Below are positions 34,345 to 43,514 of a DNA stretch of 64,000 bases, piece after piece (the first letter of the stretch is position 1; the number at the start of each line of letters is the position of its first letter). The notes beneath the pieces were generated by a model, which worked only from the letters and a program-made list of their open reading frames with translations, had not been told where the DNA came from and made no database searches. A program made the position numbers and the translations under genes. This DNA comes from an uncultured Aquimarina sp. (lineage in GTDB: Bacteria > Bacteroidota > Bacteroidia > Flavobacteriales > Flavobacteriaceae). The stretch is taken from the NCBI GenBank assembly GCA_947498775.1, contig CANMLL010000021.1:1-64000 (forward strand), in the 5' to 3' direction.

Positions 34345-35973
34345 ATGGGAAAAGGTTTTTTTCAAGTTCCTACAGCTATAAACGAACCTGTAAAGTCGTA
34401 CGCTCCTGGAACACCTGAAAGAGAAGAAGTTCTAGCTACCTACAAAGAAATGTACAATACCAAGGTAGATGTACCTTTATATATAAATGGTGAAGAAATA
34501 AGAACCGGAGACAAAGGAACTATGGCTCCTCCTCATGACCACAAACATGCTTTAGGAACATATCATAAAGCCGAAAAAAAACATGTTCAAAAAGCTATTG
34601 ACACTGCCATTGAAGCTCGTAAAAAATGGGCAGATTTGCCTTGGGAACAACGTGCCGCGGTTTTTTTAAGAGCAGCAGAACTAATTGCAGGGCCCTATCG
34701 AGCAAAAATTAATGCCGCTACGATGTTGGCACAGTCCAAAAATATATTTCAAGCAGAAATTGATGCAGCTTGTGAGTTTATAGATTTTTTACGTTTTAAC
34801 GCAGAATTTATGACGCAGATTTATGAAGACCAACCTGATTCTACATCTGATGCCTGGAATCGATTAGAATATCGTCCTTTGGAAGGTTTTGTGTACGCCA
34901 TTACTCCATTTAATTTTACTGCAATATCAGGCAACCTTCCTGCGAGTGCCGCCTTAATGGGAAATACCGTAGTATGGAAACCAAGTGATAGTCAGATATA
35001 TTCTGCAAAAGTAATCGTTGACATCTTTAAAGAAGCTGGGGTGCCCGATGGCGTAATTAATGTGGTATATGGAGATCCTGTAATGATTACCGACACTATT
35101 CTCGCCAGTCCCGATTTTGCCGGAATTCATTTTACAGGAAGCACTCATGTATTTAAAGATATTTGGGCAAAAATCGGAACTAATATCCATACTTATAAAA
35201 CCTATCCAAGAATTGTAGGTGAAACCGGCGGAAAAGACTTTATCGTTGCACACCCAAGCGCCAATGCAAAGCAAGTAGCTACGGGTATTTCTAGAGGTGC
35301 TTTTGAGTTTCAAGGACAAAAATGTAGTGCCGCTTCAAGAGCATATATCCCAAAAAGTTTATGGCCCGATATAGAAAAATTCTTAAAAGAAGATATTAAA
35401 TCCTTCAAAATGGGATCGCCAGAAGATATGAGTAATTTTATCACTGCGGTTATTCATGAAGGTTCTTTTGATAAGCTCGCAAAATACATTGATCAGGCCA
35501 AGAGTGACAACGATGCTGAAATTATTGCTGGAGGTAATTATGATAAATCAAAAGGGTACTTTATCGAGCCAACTGTGATTTTAGCCAAAGATCCTAAATA
35601 CACTACCATGTGCACAGAACTTTTTGGTCCGGTAATTACTATTTATGTATATGATGACAATACGTGGTCTGAAACGCTAGAATTGGTTGACGGAACCAGT
35701 GAATATGCACTTACCGGAGCCATATTCTCTACAGATCGATACGCTGCCGCTGAAGCTACTAAGGCATTAGAGAATAGTGCCGGTAATTTCTATATCAATG
35801 ACAAATGTACAGGAGCCGTCGTAGGGCAACAACCATTTGGCGGTGCCAGAGCATCTGGAACTAATGACAAGGCAGGCTCATACCTCAACTTATTGCGTTG
35901 GGTATCGCCACGTATGATCAAAGAAACGTTTGTTTCTCCGTCTGATTATAGATATCCATTTTTAGGAGAATAG
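34345..35973 (+). CDS. pruA: L-glutamate gamma-semialdehyde dehydrogenase (P5C dehydrogenase)
   Basis: A 542-residue ALDH-superfamily enzyme of group 1, oxidising glutamate semialdehyde to glutamate in proline breakdown. The start MGKGFFQVPTAINEPVKSY is standard. Visible motifs: ITPFNFTAISGNLPASAALMG and VVWKPSD (NAD binding), FTGSTHVF, the general-base VGETGGKDF, and the nucleophile Cys327 in FQGQKCSAASRA. FGPVITIYVY and NFYINDKCTGAVVGQQPFGGARASGTNDKAG follow. No proline dehydrogenase gene is next to it, so the two activities are on separate proteins. Confidence 0.96.
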   Translation: MGKGFFQVPTAINEPVKSYAPGTPEREEVLATYKEMYNTKVDVPLYINGEEIRTGDKGTMAPPHDHKHALGTYHKAEKKHVQKAIDTAIEARKKWADLPWEQRAAVFLRAAELIAGPYRAKINAATMLAQSKNIFQAEIDAACEFIDFLRFNAEFMTQIYEDQPDSTSDAWNRLEYRPLEGFVYAITPFNFTAISGNLPASAALMGNTVVWKPSDSQIYSAKVIVDIFKEAGVPDGVINVVYGDPVMITDTILASPDFAGIHFTGSTHVFKDIWAKIGTNIHTYKTYPRIVGETGGKDFIVAHPSANAKQVATGISRGAFEFQGQKCSAASRAYIPKSLWPDIEKFLKEDIKSFKMGSPEDMSNFITAVIHEGSFDKLAKYIDQAKSDNDAEIIAGGNYDKSKGYFIEPTVILAKDPKYTTMCTELFGPVITIYVYDDNTWSETLELVDGTSEYALTGAIFSTDRYAAAEATKALENSAGNFYINDKCTGAVVGQQPFGGARASGTNDKAGSYLNLLRWVSPRMIKETFVSPSDYRYPFLGE

Positions 35974-35980
35974 CCCATAC

Positions 35981-36247
35981 GTGAAAACTATAATACATAA
36001 GCCGTATATTATATTTTGGGTAGTTATTCCCATCATGATAATATACGGTTTATTTTTGGGAGACAAGACGCTCGATATCAATATTCATGACACCTATTAT
36101 GTGATTTCCAAGGCCTCTATTTGGTATATCATTTCTCACATATTTGCTATTTATGGGATTCTATATTGTTATAATAGCTCACAGTTACTGTTTCTAATAA
36201 ATTTAGGTATCGGTCTGTATAAAAAAAATGAAAATTATCAAAAATGA
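35981..36247 (+). CDS. Small membrane protein resembling a segment of cytochrome oxidase subunit I
   Basis: An 88-residue protein starting with GTG 35981, seven bases after pruA. There are two TM segments (residues ~8-26 and ~47-78). The segment LDINIHDTYYV with the following IISHIFAIYGILYCY lines up with COX1 helices VIII-IX (consensus LDIxxHDTYYVVAHFHYVLSMG). The His-His haem ligands of COX1 (HFH) are replaced (ISKASI), so it cannot bind haem in the usual way. It overlaps the acetyltransferase start by 4 bases (ATGA). Role unknown; the similarity is seen by eye. Confidence 0.7.
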   Translation: MKTIIHKPYIIFWVVIPIMIIYGLFLGDKTLDINIHDTYYVISKASIWYIISHIFAIYGILYCYNSSQLLFLINLGIGLYKKNENYQK

Positions 36248-36702
36248 TTATCCGAACCGCTAAAATAGAGGATTTACCCATCCTTCTTGATTTTGAACAA
36301 AAGCTTATTGAAGCAGAACGGCCAATGGACGTTACCTTAAAAAAAGAAAAAATAAGTTATTACAGCATAGAAGACTACATCAAAGCTGATCACACCGAAG
36401 TGATTGTTGCAGAAGTTGATGGTGAAATTGCAGGTAGCGGATATGGTCAGATTAGAGATCGACTTGACTATTTTCAACAAAAACAGCTTGGTTACATTGG
36501 TTTTATGTATGTAAAAGAAGAACACCGTGGTAAAGGTGTGAGCCAAGCCATCATTAAATGTTTATACGATTGGTTTAAAGCCAAAGACCTTGAAGAAATC
36601 CGTCTTACGGTGTATGAAAAAAACCCAAGAGCAATACGAGCCTATGAAAAAGTAGGTTTTGAAAAGCACCTAATTGAAATGCGAATTAACCTAAAAGACT
36701 AA
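36244..36702 (+). CDS. GNAT-family N-acetyltransferase
   Basis: A 152-residue enzyme. The acetyl-CoA-binding motif A is VKEEHRGKGVSQAIIKCLYDWF, preceded by the beta strand LGYIGFMYV, and motif B is RLTVYEKNPRAIRAYEKVGF. The substrate cannot be read from the sequence; protein, amine and small-molecule acceptors are all possible. The start overlaps the preceding small gene by 4 bases (ATGA), and the last four bases overlap the convergent rsmG stop. Confidence 0.88.
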   Translation: MIIRTAKIEDLPILLDFEQKLIEAERPMDVTLKKEKISYYSIEDYIKADHTEVIVAEVDGEIAGSGYGQIRDRLDYFQQKQLGYIGFMYVKEEHRGKGVSQAIIKCLYDWFKAKDLEEIRLTVYEKNPRAIRAYEKVGFEKHLIEMRINLKD

Positions 36703-37331
36703 ATCTTATATTTCAATGGTAAATACACTACCTTTTTAGTTTCAAAAAATTCTTCTTCAAAATAATCTGAAAGATTGTGCTCTACCGCTTTTGGAAAAAC
36801 AGCTAGCTCTTCTGTTAAATCACCTCCTTTTAAGTATAGAATCCCATTTTGAAGTTCGTGATGACTTTTTTTAGCTATATTTTTACGTACCCACTTTACA
36901 AAATCGGGCATATTTGTAACTGCCCTACTCACCACAAAATCAAAGCGACCATCAAAAGTCCCTGCTCTGCGCTGTTCTGCTTTTATATTTTTCAGACCTA
37001 AAGCTTTCGTGACCTCATGAACCACCCGAATTTTTTTTGCAATAACATCTACTAAATAGAATTGCGTTTCAGGAAACATAATTGCCAAGGGAATCCCAGG
37101 AAAACCGCCGCCTGTACCAACATCAAGTATGTGTGCTCCCGGTTTAAACTCTTGAATTTTAACTATCCCCAGAGAATGTAATATGTGCCTCTCATACAAA
37201 GACACTATATCCTTACGAGAGATCACATTGATTTTTGCATTCCATTCGGCATACAAATCTCCTAGCTTAGAAAATTGTTCTTTTTGTTCTTCGGTTAAAT
37301 CCGGAAAATGTTTAAGTAAGATGTCCATCAA
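36699..37331 (-). CDS. rsmG: 16S rRNA (guanine-527-N7)-methyltransferase
   Basis: A 210-residue enzyme methylating G527 of 16S rRNA with SAM. Motifs: LYAEWNAKINVISRKDIVSLYERHILHSL, the SAM loop ILDVGTGGGFPGIPLAIMFP, FYLVDVIAKKIRVVHEV, IKAEQRRAGTFDGRFDFVVSRAV and ILYLKGGD. The family-typical length is ~210-230. Confidence 0.95.
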   Translation of the reverse strand: MMDILLKHFPDLTEEQKEQFSKLGDLYAEWNAKINVISRKDIVSLYERHILHSLGIVKIQEFKPGAHILDVGTGGGFPGIPLAIMFPETQFYLVDVIAKKIRVVHEVTKALGLKNIKAEQRRAGTFDGRFDFVVSRAVTNMPDFVKWVRKNIAKKSHHELQNGILYLKGGDLTEELAVFPKAVEHNLSDYFEEEFFETKKVVYLPLKYKI

Positions 37332-37345
37332 TATAAATTAAAGCG

Positions 37346-37353
37346 CAAAAATA
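37346..37353 (-). promoter_or_regulatory. Promoter -7 element of rsmG
   Basis: On the minus strand this reads TATTTTTG, an exact TAnnTTTG, 14 bases before the start codon. Confidence 0.45.
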
Positions 37354-37464
37354 CATGTTAAACTGATATATTTTACTACTTTTTAGGAACTTAAAAAAAT
37401 TTAAATAGCTAACTTTACCCAATATTACTATGAGCAAATACGTTTGTTCATAAACCTCAAAAGT

Positions 37465-38565
37465 ATGACTACACCGAATGTACGTTTTAGTAGGGCAGAT
37501 TCCGCTAAATTTTTTAGAACGCTTAACAAGCGAGTAAATCAGTATTTTAAAGATAATAACATCAAGAGAACAGGTAACTGGAAATTACACTTGAAAACCA
37601 TTATTATGTTTTCAATTTTTCTGACTCCGTATTTTTTGATTCTCACCCTTGATATTTCTCAATGGTGGATGCTACTACTTACAATTGTAATGGGCGTTGG
37701 AATGGCTGGAGTTGGTATGAATGTTATGCACGATGGAAATCACGGCTCTTATTCTTCAAAAAAATGGATAAACAACCTAATGGGAAATAGCATCTATATT
37801 CTGGCTGGGAATGTTTATAACTGGCAAGTGCAGCATAATGTTTTGCATCATACGTATACAAATATTCATGGACATGATGAGGATATGGATGCTGGTAGGG
37901 TAATTCGATTTACCAAGCATGCTAAATGGATGCGTTTTCATAGATTTCAGCACTATTATTCTATATTTCTTTATGGATTGCTAACATTTAATTGGGCACT
38001 AACCACAGATTTTAAACAAACCAAAAATTACCTGGCGCGTAAATTATCCTACGGAAAATTACCAAGCCCTTTAAAGCAGTGGAGCACCGTGGTAATTACC
38101 AAAACGATTTACGTTATGATATGGATTGCTATTCCTATGCTATTTATGTCTATTGCCTGGTGGAAGATTCTATTAGGTTTTTTTATTATGCATTATGTAG
38201 CTGGGTTAATATTGAGTATTGTATTTCAATTAGCTCATATGGTAGAGGAGGCAGATATGCCAATGCCCGATTCTGATGGAAATATGAAAAACACATGGGC
38301 CATCCATCAATTATTTACCACAGTTAATTTTTCTACCAAAAACAGAATAGTAAATTGGTTTACAGGAGGTTTAAATCATCAAGTGGAACACCACATTTTT
38401 CCGCACATAAGTCATATCCATTATACCAAAATTTCTAAAATTGTAAAACAAACAGCATTAGAATTTAATTTACCATATAACGAATACAAAACCACTCGTA
38501 AGGCAATTATTGCACATTTCAGACATCTTAAAGAAATGGGAATGAAACCAGCCTTGCAACCATAA
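37465..38565 (+). CDS. Membrane fatty acid desaturase
   Basis: The start at 37465 (MTTPNVRFSRADSAKFF) is chosen over a TTG seven codons earlier. A 366-residue di-iron desaturase with four TM helices and the three His boxes of the family: HDGNHGSYS, HNVLHHTYTN and HQVEHHIFPHISH. The last box (QxxHH) is that of lipid or acyl-CoA desaturases of the front-end or delta-9-like type. It introduces double bonds into membrane lipids, useful in the cold. Regiospecificity cannot be predicted. An aminotransferase follows after 21 bases. Confidence 0.9.
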   Translation: MTTPNVRFSRADSAKFFRTLNKRVNQYFKDNNIKRTGNWKLHLKTIIMFSIFLTPYFLILTLDISQWWMLLLTIVMGVGMAGVGMNVMHDGNHGSYSSKKWINNLMGNSIYILAGNVYNWQVQHNVLHHTYTNIHGHDEDMDAGRVIRFTKHAKWMRFHRFQHYYSIFLYGLLTFNWALTTDFKQTKNYLARKLSYGKLPSPLKQWSTVVITKTIYVMIWIAIPMLFMSIAWWKILLGFFIMHYVAGLILSIVFQLAHMVEEADMPMPDSDGNMKNTWAIHQLFTTVNFSTKNRIVNWFTGGLNHQVEHHIFPHISHIHYTKISKIVKQTALEFNLPYNEYKTTRKAIIAHFRHLKEMGMKPALQP

Positions 38566-38586
38566 ACTTTTATTTACCAATTAAAA

Positions 38587-39798
38587 ATGAGTACACAAGT
38601 TTCAGAAATGAATACACAACTATCGGACAGAATTAATGCGCTGAAAGCATCTGCTACGTTAGCAATGGCTGCAAAAGCCCGAGAATTAAGAGCTGAAGGA
38701 AAAGACATTATAGGCCTTAGCCTGGGAGAACCTGATTTTAACACTCCCGAGTTTATTAAAGAAGCCGCTATTCAAGCGATAAACGACAATTATAATTCAT
38801 ACACACCTGTAGACGGTTATGTAGAATTAAAAGATGCAATTATCACAAAATTTAAGCGTGACAACGATCTTATATATGATCGTTCGCAAATAGTAGTGTC
38901 TACGGGAGCAAAACAATCCCTTTACAATGTTGCACAAGTATATATAAATCCAGGTGATGAGGTAATTTTACCATGTCCATATTGGGTAAGTTATAGTGAT
39001 ATAGTAAAATTGTCTGGAGGTGTGCCCGTTGAAGTAAAAACTTCAATCGAAACAGATTTTAAGATGACTGCAGAGCAGCTTGAAGCAGCTATAACTCCAA
39101 AAACCAAAATGTTATGGTATAGCTCTCCTTGTAACCCAAGCGGATCTATATATAGCAAAGATGAATTGAGAGCTTTGGCCGATGTGCTACAAAAGTATCC
39201 AGATATTGTTGTTGTAAGTGATGAAATATATGAGCATATCAATTATGTTGGAGGCCATGCATCAATGGCTCAGTTTGAAGATATGTATAACAGAACAGTT
39301 ACCGTAAATGGAGTAGCAAAAGCTTTTGCCATGACCGGGTGGCGAATTGGATATATCGGAGCTCCTAAATCTATCGCTAGAGCCTGTAATAAAATCCAGG
39401 GACAAGTTACCAGTGGTGCTAATTGTATTGCTCAAAGAGCCGTAATCACTGCTTTAGAAGCCCCTGTTAGCAAAATCCAATATATGGTAGAAGAGTTTCA
39501 GGAGCGGAGAAAATTAATATTGAATCTATTATCTGAAATCCCAGGATTTGAATGTAACGAGCCAGAAGGCGCTTTTTACGTATTTCCAGATATTTCGTAC
39601 TACTTCGGAAAAACACTACAAGGATATACCATTACTAATGCAACCGATTTTTCTATGTTTTTATTGGAAAAAGCAAACGTTGCAACAGTAACCGGTATTG
39701 CTTTTGGAAATAGTAACTGCATTAGAATATCCTATGCTGCAAGTACAAAACAAATTATTGAAGCCATAAAAAGAATTAAGGAAGCCGTAAACCTTTAA
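38587..39798 (+). CDS. Pyridoxal-phosphate aminotransferase (aspartate aminotransferase type I)
   Basis: A 403-residue class I/II aminotransferase. Landmarks: LSLGEPDFNTPEFI, YTPVDGYVELKDAI, STGAKQSLYNVAQV, the PLP-contacting Asn in SSPCNPSGS, VVSDEIYEHI, and the Schiff-base Lys245 in GVAKAFAMTGWRIGY. The C-terminal FGNSNCIRISYA contains the substrate-binding Arg. It most resembles bacterial aspartate aminotransferases of subgroup Ib. The amino acid specificity is not proved by sequence. Followed by a terminator. Confidence 0.92.
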   Translation: MSTQVSEMNTQLSDRINALKASATLAMAAKARELRAEGKDIIGLSLGEPDFNTPEFIKEAAIQAINDNYNSYTPVDGYVELKDAIITKFKRDNDLIYDRSQIVVSTGAKQSLYNVAQVYINPGDEVILPCPYWVSYSDIVKLSGGVPVEVKTSIETDFKMTAEQLEAAITPKTKMLWYSSPCNPSGSIYSKDELRALADVLQKYPDIVVVSDEIYEHINYVGGHASMAQFEDMYNRTVTVNGVAKAFAMTGWRIGYIGAPKSIARACNKIQGQVTSGANCIAQRAVITALEAPVSKIQYMVEEFQERRKLILNLLSEIPGFECNEPEGAFYVFPDISYYFGKTLQGYTITNATDFSMFLLEKANVATVTGIAFGNSNCIRISYAASTKQIIEAIKRIKEAVNL

Positions 39799-39818
39799 TT
39801 TGGCTTTAGAATAATACA

Positions 39819-39856
39819 TTCCGGTTGTTCCTATTAGGGGACGACCGGTTTTTTAT
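39819..39856 (+). terminator. Terminator after the aminotransferase
   Basis: CCGGTTGTTCC pairs with GGGGACGACCGG with G-U pairs around TATTA, then a T-run at 39849. It ends the desaturase-aminotransferase unit. Confidence 0.75.
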
Positions 39857-40016
39857 TGACCAAAAACTATTTTGCAAATAATTAACTATATTTTGTATTT
39901 TTTTATCATCTTATATATACTAAAATACTCGAAATTAGAGTTATTGTTTTTTCTATTTTACACAAGTTTTTGAACAAAGGCAATTTATTTTAAAACCAAC
40001 TTAAAACCATTCCCCC

Positions 40017-40283
40017 ATGGATATTAAAGAAAAAGAACGTATAGTCAAGAAGAATATACTTCAAATTTTTAAGGAAAACTTTAATGTAACCAAAACCGAT
40101 GATGAAATCCTGAACATCAAACCGGAAACTGAATTTGATATTAGCAATGGTTATTATGAGTCTATATTGGATATATTCTTAATAGAACCAGAACATCTAG
40201 AAAGCATTTCGGGTAAAGTGAAGGATACCATCAAGAAGGTTGCAGAATTATGGACTTTAACGCTTCATTATTCTCTTCCTTAA
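40017..40283 (+). CDS. Small hypothetical protein
   Basis: An 88-residue acidic and helical protein (MDIKEKERIVKKNILQIF, ILDIFLIEPEHLESISGKV). No domain is recognised. It has no signal or TM segment. It is a single gene, between an aminotransferase terminator and the convergent trkH gene. The amino-acid composition looks like a real protein rather than random frame (no rare runs, normal codon use), but the call is modest. Confidence 0.55.
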   Translation: MDIKEKERIVKKNILQIFKENFNVTKTDDEILNIKPETEFDISNGYYESILDIFLIEPEHLESISGKVKDTIKKVAELWTLTLHYSLP

Positions 40284-40312
40284 AAAAAATCCTTAAGGCA
40301 TATTAATTAATG

Positions 40313-41809
40313 TTATCTGTTCCGCCAGAAAAATGGCGTAAGAAGTATCAGGACAGTAAAGAGCTCTAATCTTCCTATAAGCATAAGGAAACAGCACCAC
40401 CATTTCCCAAAGTCTGGTAACACATCAAAGTTGTTAACGGGGCTTAGTTTCCCAAAAGCTGGGCCAACATTCCCTAATGACGAGGCTGCGCCGCCTATAG
40501 CAGTTTCAAAGTCCAACCCCAGTGAACCGAGCACAACAGAACCAATAATAAATGCGAGCATATATAAAATAAAGAATGCCAAGATATTAAATACAATTTC
40601 TTTTGAAACTGCTTTTGTATTATACCTTACTGGTAATATCGCTCTGGGGTGTAAGGTTCGTTTAAACTCTAAAATACCATTACGAATTGTAATCAAATGC
40701 CGCACCACTTTCATTCCTCCGGCCGTAGATCCCGCAGATCCACCCAGAAACATAATCCCGAAGAAGAATACCGTTAAAAAAGGCGTCCACATTGTAAAAT
40801 CTGCACTTACAAAACCAGTAGTCGTGACCACAGCCAAGATCTGAAAAAGCGCATGGCGAAAAGCACTTTCTGCCTCTCCCCAAACCATTGGGTGATCTAT
40901 AGATGATATGGAAACATCAGCCTTATAATAAATAATAATAGTTGCTATGATCGTAAACGAGACAATGAAAAAGGCGTACAGTTTAAACTCTTCATCTTTT
41001 ATAATCTTTTGAACTTTTCCTTTAAACCCAAAATAACTAAGTACAAAATTCATTCCAGCCAGGAACATAAACAAGATGATAATATATTGTATAATCGGTT
41101 CATCGTTCCAATAGGCAACACTAGCATTTTTGGTAGAAAAACCTCCTGTAGATAGTGTACTTAACGCATGGTTTATTGCATCAAAGAAATTCATCCCAGC
41201 CAGTTTTAACAAGATTGTTTCTGCAGCGGTATACCCAAAATAAATCAACCATAATCTTTTTGCGGTATCTGTAATTCGAGGGTGTAATTTATCTGCATTC
41301 GGCCCAGGAGCTTCTGCAGCAAATAACTGCATCCCCCCTATCCCCAATAGTGGCAAAATTGCAATTGCCAATACAATAATCCCCATTCCTCCTATCCAAT
41401 GTGTAAGACTTCGCCAAAATAGAATCCCTTTAGGAATGATTTCAATTTCATTAAGAATAGAAGAACCTGTTGTGGTATAACCAGACATGGTTTCAAAAAA
41501 AGCATTTGTGAATGTTGGGATTGCTCCAGAAAATAAATAGGGTAATGTTCCGCTTAAGGACATAAATATCCATCCAAAAGTAACAACAATATAACCTTCT
41601 CGTTTGTTGATTTCTTTTTGGTGCTCGCGTGTTAAAAACATTAAAGCAATCCCTATAAACATGGTTGCTAATGCAGCCATCATAATCTCTACCGTTACCC
41701 CATCTTTATAAGCAAAGCTTATAAGTGTAGCAAGAAGCATGAAACACCCATTACAGAGCAATAGAAGTCCCATTATGTGTGAGATAATCTTATAGTTTAG
41801 TTTATACAT
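40313..41809 (-). CDS. trkH: TrkH-family potassium transporter
   Basis: A 498-residue channel-like K+ uptake protein of the inner membrane with eight to ten TM helices. The P-loop filter segments are visible: SGYTTTGSS, TLSTGGFST, VTTTGFVSAD and SLGNVGPAFG. TrkH works with the regulatory ring TrkA, encoded directly upstream with no gap. The trkA-trkH pair forms a two-gene operon. Confidence 0.94.
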   Translation of the reverse strand: MYKLNYKIISHIMGLLLLCNGCFMLLATLISFAYKDGVTVEIMMAALATMFIGIALMFLTREHQKEINKREGYIVVTFGWIFMSLSGTLPYLFSGAIPTFTNAFFETMSGYTTTGSSILNEIEIIPKGILFWRSLTHWIGGMGIIVLAIAILPLLGIGGMQLFAAEAPGPNADKLHPRITDTAKRLWLIYFGYTAAETILLKLAGMNFFDAINHALSTLSTGGFSTKNASVAYWNDEPIIQYIIILFMFLAGMNFVLSYFGFKGKVQKIIKDEEFKLYAFFIVSFTIIATIIIYYKADVSISSIDHPMVWGEAESAFRHALFQILAVVTTTGFVSADFTMWTPFLTVFFFGIMFLGGSAGSTAGGMKVVRHLITIRNGILEFKRTLHPRAILPVRYNTKAVSKEIVFNILAFFILYMLAFIIGSVVLGSLGLDFETAIGGAASSLGNVGPAFGKLSPVNNFDVLPDFGKWWCCFLMLIGRLELFTVLILLTPFFWRNR

Positions 41810-43159
41810 TTAAAGAAAAAGCTTTTCTATTTTTTTAATGGATTTTGGCAAACAACAAACTACGATACGATCTCCTGCTTGAATATAAAAATCCCCCAAA
41901 GCAATCATACCAATACCATCTCTAACAACACCTGCGATAATCGCAGAACGTGGAAAATCAAGATCCCTAATAAGATTATCACTTACTTCGGAAGTAGGTT
42001 TGACAATAAACTCAAGCAATTCGGCATTCATATTATTAAGTTTGGTCATTGCAACAACTTCACCTTTTCTGATAAATCTGAATATATTATTTGCAGCCAG
42101 AAGTTTTTTATTGATCAATGTATCAATACCTATAGAGTGTGACAACTGAAAATAATCCATATTCTCCACCAAAGCAATAGTTTTTCTCACTCCCTTGGAT
42201 TTTGCCACAAGGCAAGACATTATATTTGTTTCTGAATTACCGGTAACTGCTATAAAAGCATCCATATCTCCAATTCCTTCTTCCTGCAACAACTCTACGT
42301 TTCGTCCATCTCCATTAATGATCAAAGCATTAGGAAGATCATCTGCAAGATCAAACGATTTGTCTTTATCCTTTTCTATAAGTTTTACCCTAAATTTATG
42401 GTCACAAAGGTCGCACGAGGTTTTATAACCAATCTTACTACCACCCAGAACCATTACATTTTTGATTTCCTCTTTTTCTTTTCCAGTTAATTTGTACAGT
42501 TCTTCTACTCCTCCTTTAGAAGTTACAAAATACACCTGATCTCCTTCTTTAAAAGTTGTATCTCCTCTTGGTATTAATGTATATTGAGTTCCTGATCGTT
42601 GAATTGCGATAGGCATAAAATGCAGCTCTGGAAACACATCTGCAGCTTCTCTAACGTTTTTACCAACAAACAATGCTTCAGAAGACAATGTAGTTCCTAC
42701 CATGGTCAAAGCACCTTCTTCGAACTCATAGCTATCATGAAACGCAGACTGATTAAGAAGTAGTTCTATCTCACTAGCAGCAAGTGCTTCTGGAGATATC
42801 AGCTCATCGATTCCAAACTTAGTAAAACCAACTTCTTCCTTATTTTCTATAAATTCTGTATTAGAAATCCTGGCAATTGTGCGTTTGGCACCTAATTGTT
42901 TGGCCAAAACACAAACCGTAATATTGGTAGTCTCACTAGAGGTTACTCCAATTAACATATCCACACTTTGTACCCTTGCTTCTTTTAAAATAGTAATAGA
43001 AGTAGCATCTCCTTTGATAACTCTAATATCTAAGTGAGTATCTGCATAATTAAGGCATTCTTTATCGGTATCTATAAGAGTAATATCTTGAGACTCAAAT
43101 GAGAGTAATTTTGCCAAATGAAATCCGACTTCACCTGCTCCGGCAATAATGATTTTCAT
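41810..43159 (-). CDS. trkA: Trk potassium uptake regulator TrkA
   Basis: A 449-residue cytoplasmic protein with the doubled RCK layout of TrkA. The first NAD-binding fold is IIIAGAGEVGFHLAKLL, then a TrkA-C domain (residues ~135-225); the second fold is VMVLGGSKIGYKTSCDL, with a second TrkA-C domain near residues 365-449. It gates TrkH in response to nucleotides. Its stop is adjacent to the TrkH start (41810/41809). Confidence 0.95.
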   Translation of the reverse strand: MKIIIAGAGEVGFHLAKLLSFESQDITLIDTDKECLNYADTHLDIRVIKGDATSITILKEARVQSVDMLIGVTSSETTNITVCVLAKQLGAKRTIARISNTEFIENKEEVGFTKFGIDELISPEALAASEIELLLNQSAFHDSYEFEEGALTMVGTTLSSEALFVGKNVREAADVFPELHFMPIAIQRSGTQYTLIPRGDTTFKEGDQVYFVTSKGGVEELYKLTGKEKEEIKNVMVLGGSKIGYKTSCDLCDHKFRVKLIEKDKDKSFDLADDLPNALIINGDGRNVELLQEEGIGDMDAFIAVTGNSETNIMSCLVAKSKGVRKTIALVENMDYFQLSHSIGIDTLINKKLLAANNIFRFIRKGEVVAMTKLNNMNAELLEFIVKPTSEVSDNLIRDLDFPRSAIIAGVVRDGIGMIALGDFYIQAGDRIVVCCLPKSIKKIEKLFL

Positions 43160-43260
43160 TGGTATTGTTTATTGTTTTCCATCTAAAAATAAATCAAACT
43201 AAAACCCAATAATCTATATAAATGATATCATAAATTTTGGTCTTAGAATATAAAAGCCTA

Positions 43261-43268
43261 CAAAGATA
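43261..43268 (-). promoter_or_regulatory. Promoter -7 element of trkAH
   Basis: On the minus strand this reads TATCTTTG, an exact TAnnTTTG, about 100 bases before the trkA start. This implies a long 5' leader. Confidence 0.5.
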
Positions 43269-43491
43269 GTGCAAATTGACTAACTGATAAAATTTGAGTA
43301 TTACCAACTTAACATAGAAGTGATCTAAACTTTTTTTCAATTCGCTATAAAAATGTCTTTTTTCACTCAATTTTTGTCTTTTTCTTACTTCGTAGGGCTG
43401 CTATCAAATGCAAAAAACAGTTCAATTGATCAAAAAACAAGTATTTTTCCCTAGAATCAAAAAAGTTTAAACCACTTCAATATCAAAAATG

Positions 43492-43499
43492 TATATTTG
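43492..43499 (+). promoter_or_regulatory. Promoter -7 element of ubiE
   Basis: TATATTTG fits TAnnTTTG and lies 15 bases before the ubiE start, so the mRNA leader would be very short. Confidence 0.5.
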
Positions 43500-43514
43500 C
43501 CTAAATTTTTTTGA

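Larger units (their letters stand above)
43160..43514. other. Divergent promoter region of trkA and ubiE
   Basis: This 355-base gap holds two TAnnTTTG elements, one for trkA (43261-43268, minus) and one for ubiE (43492-43499, plus). Nothing else is recognised; the rest is AT-rich with no coding potential. Confidence 0.55.
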
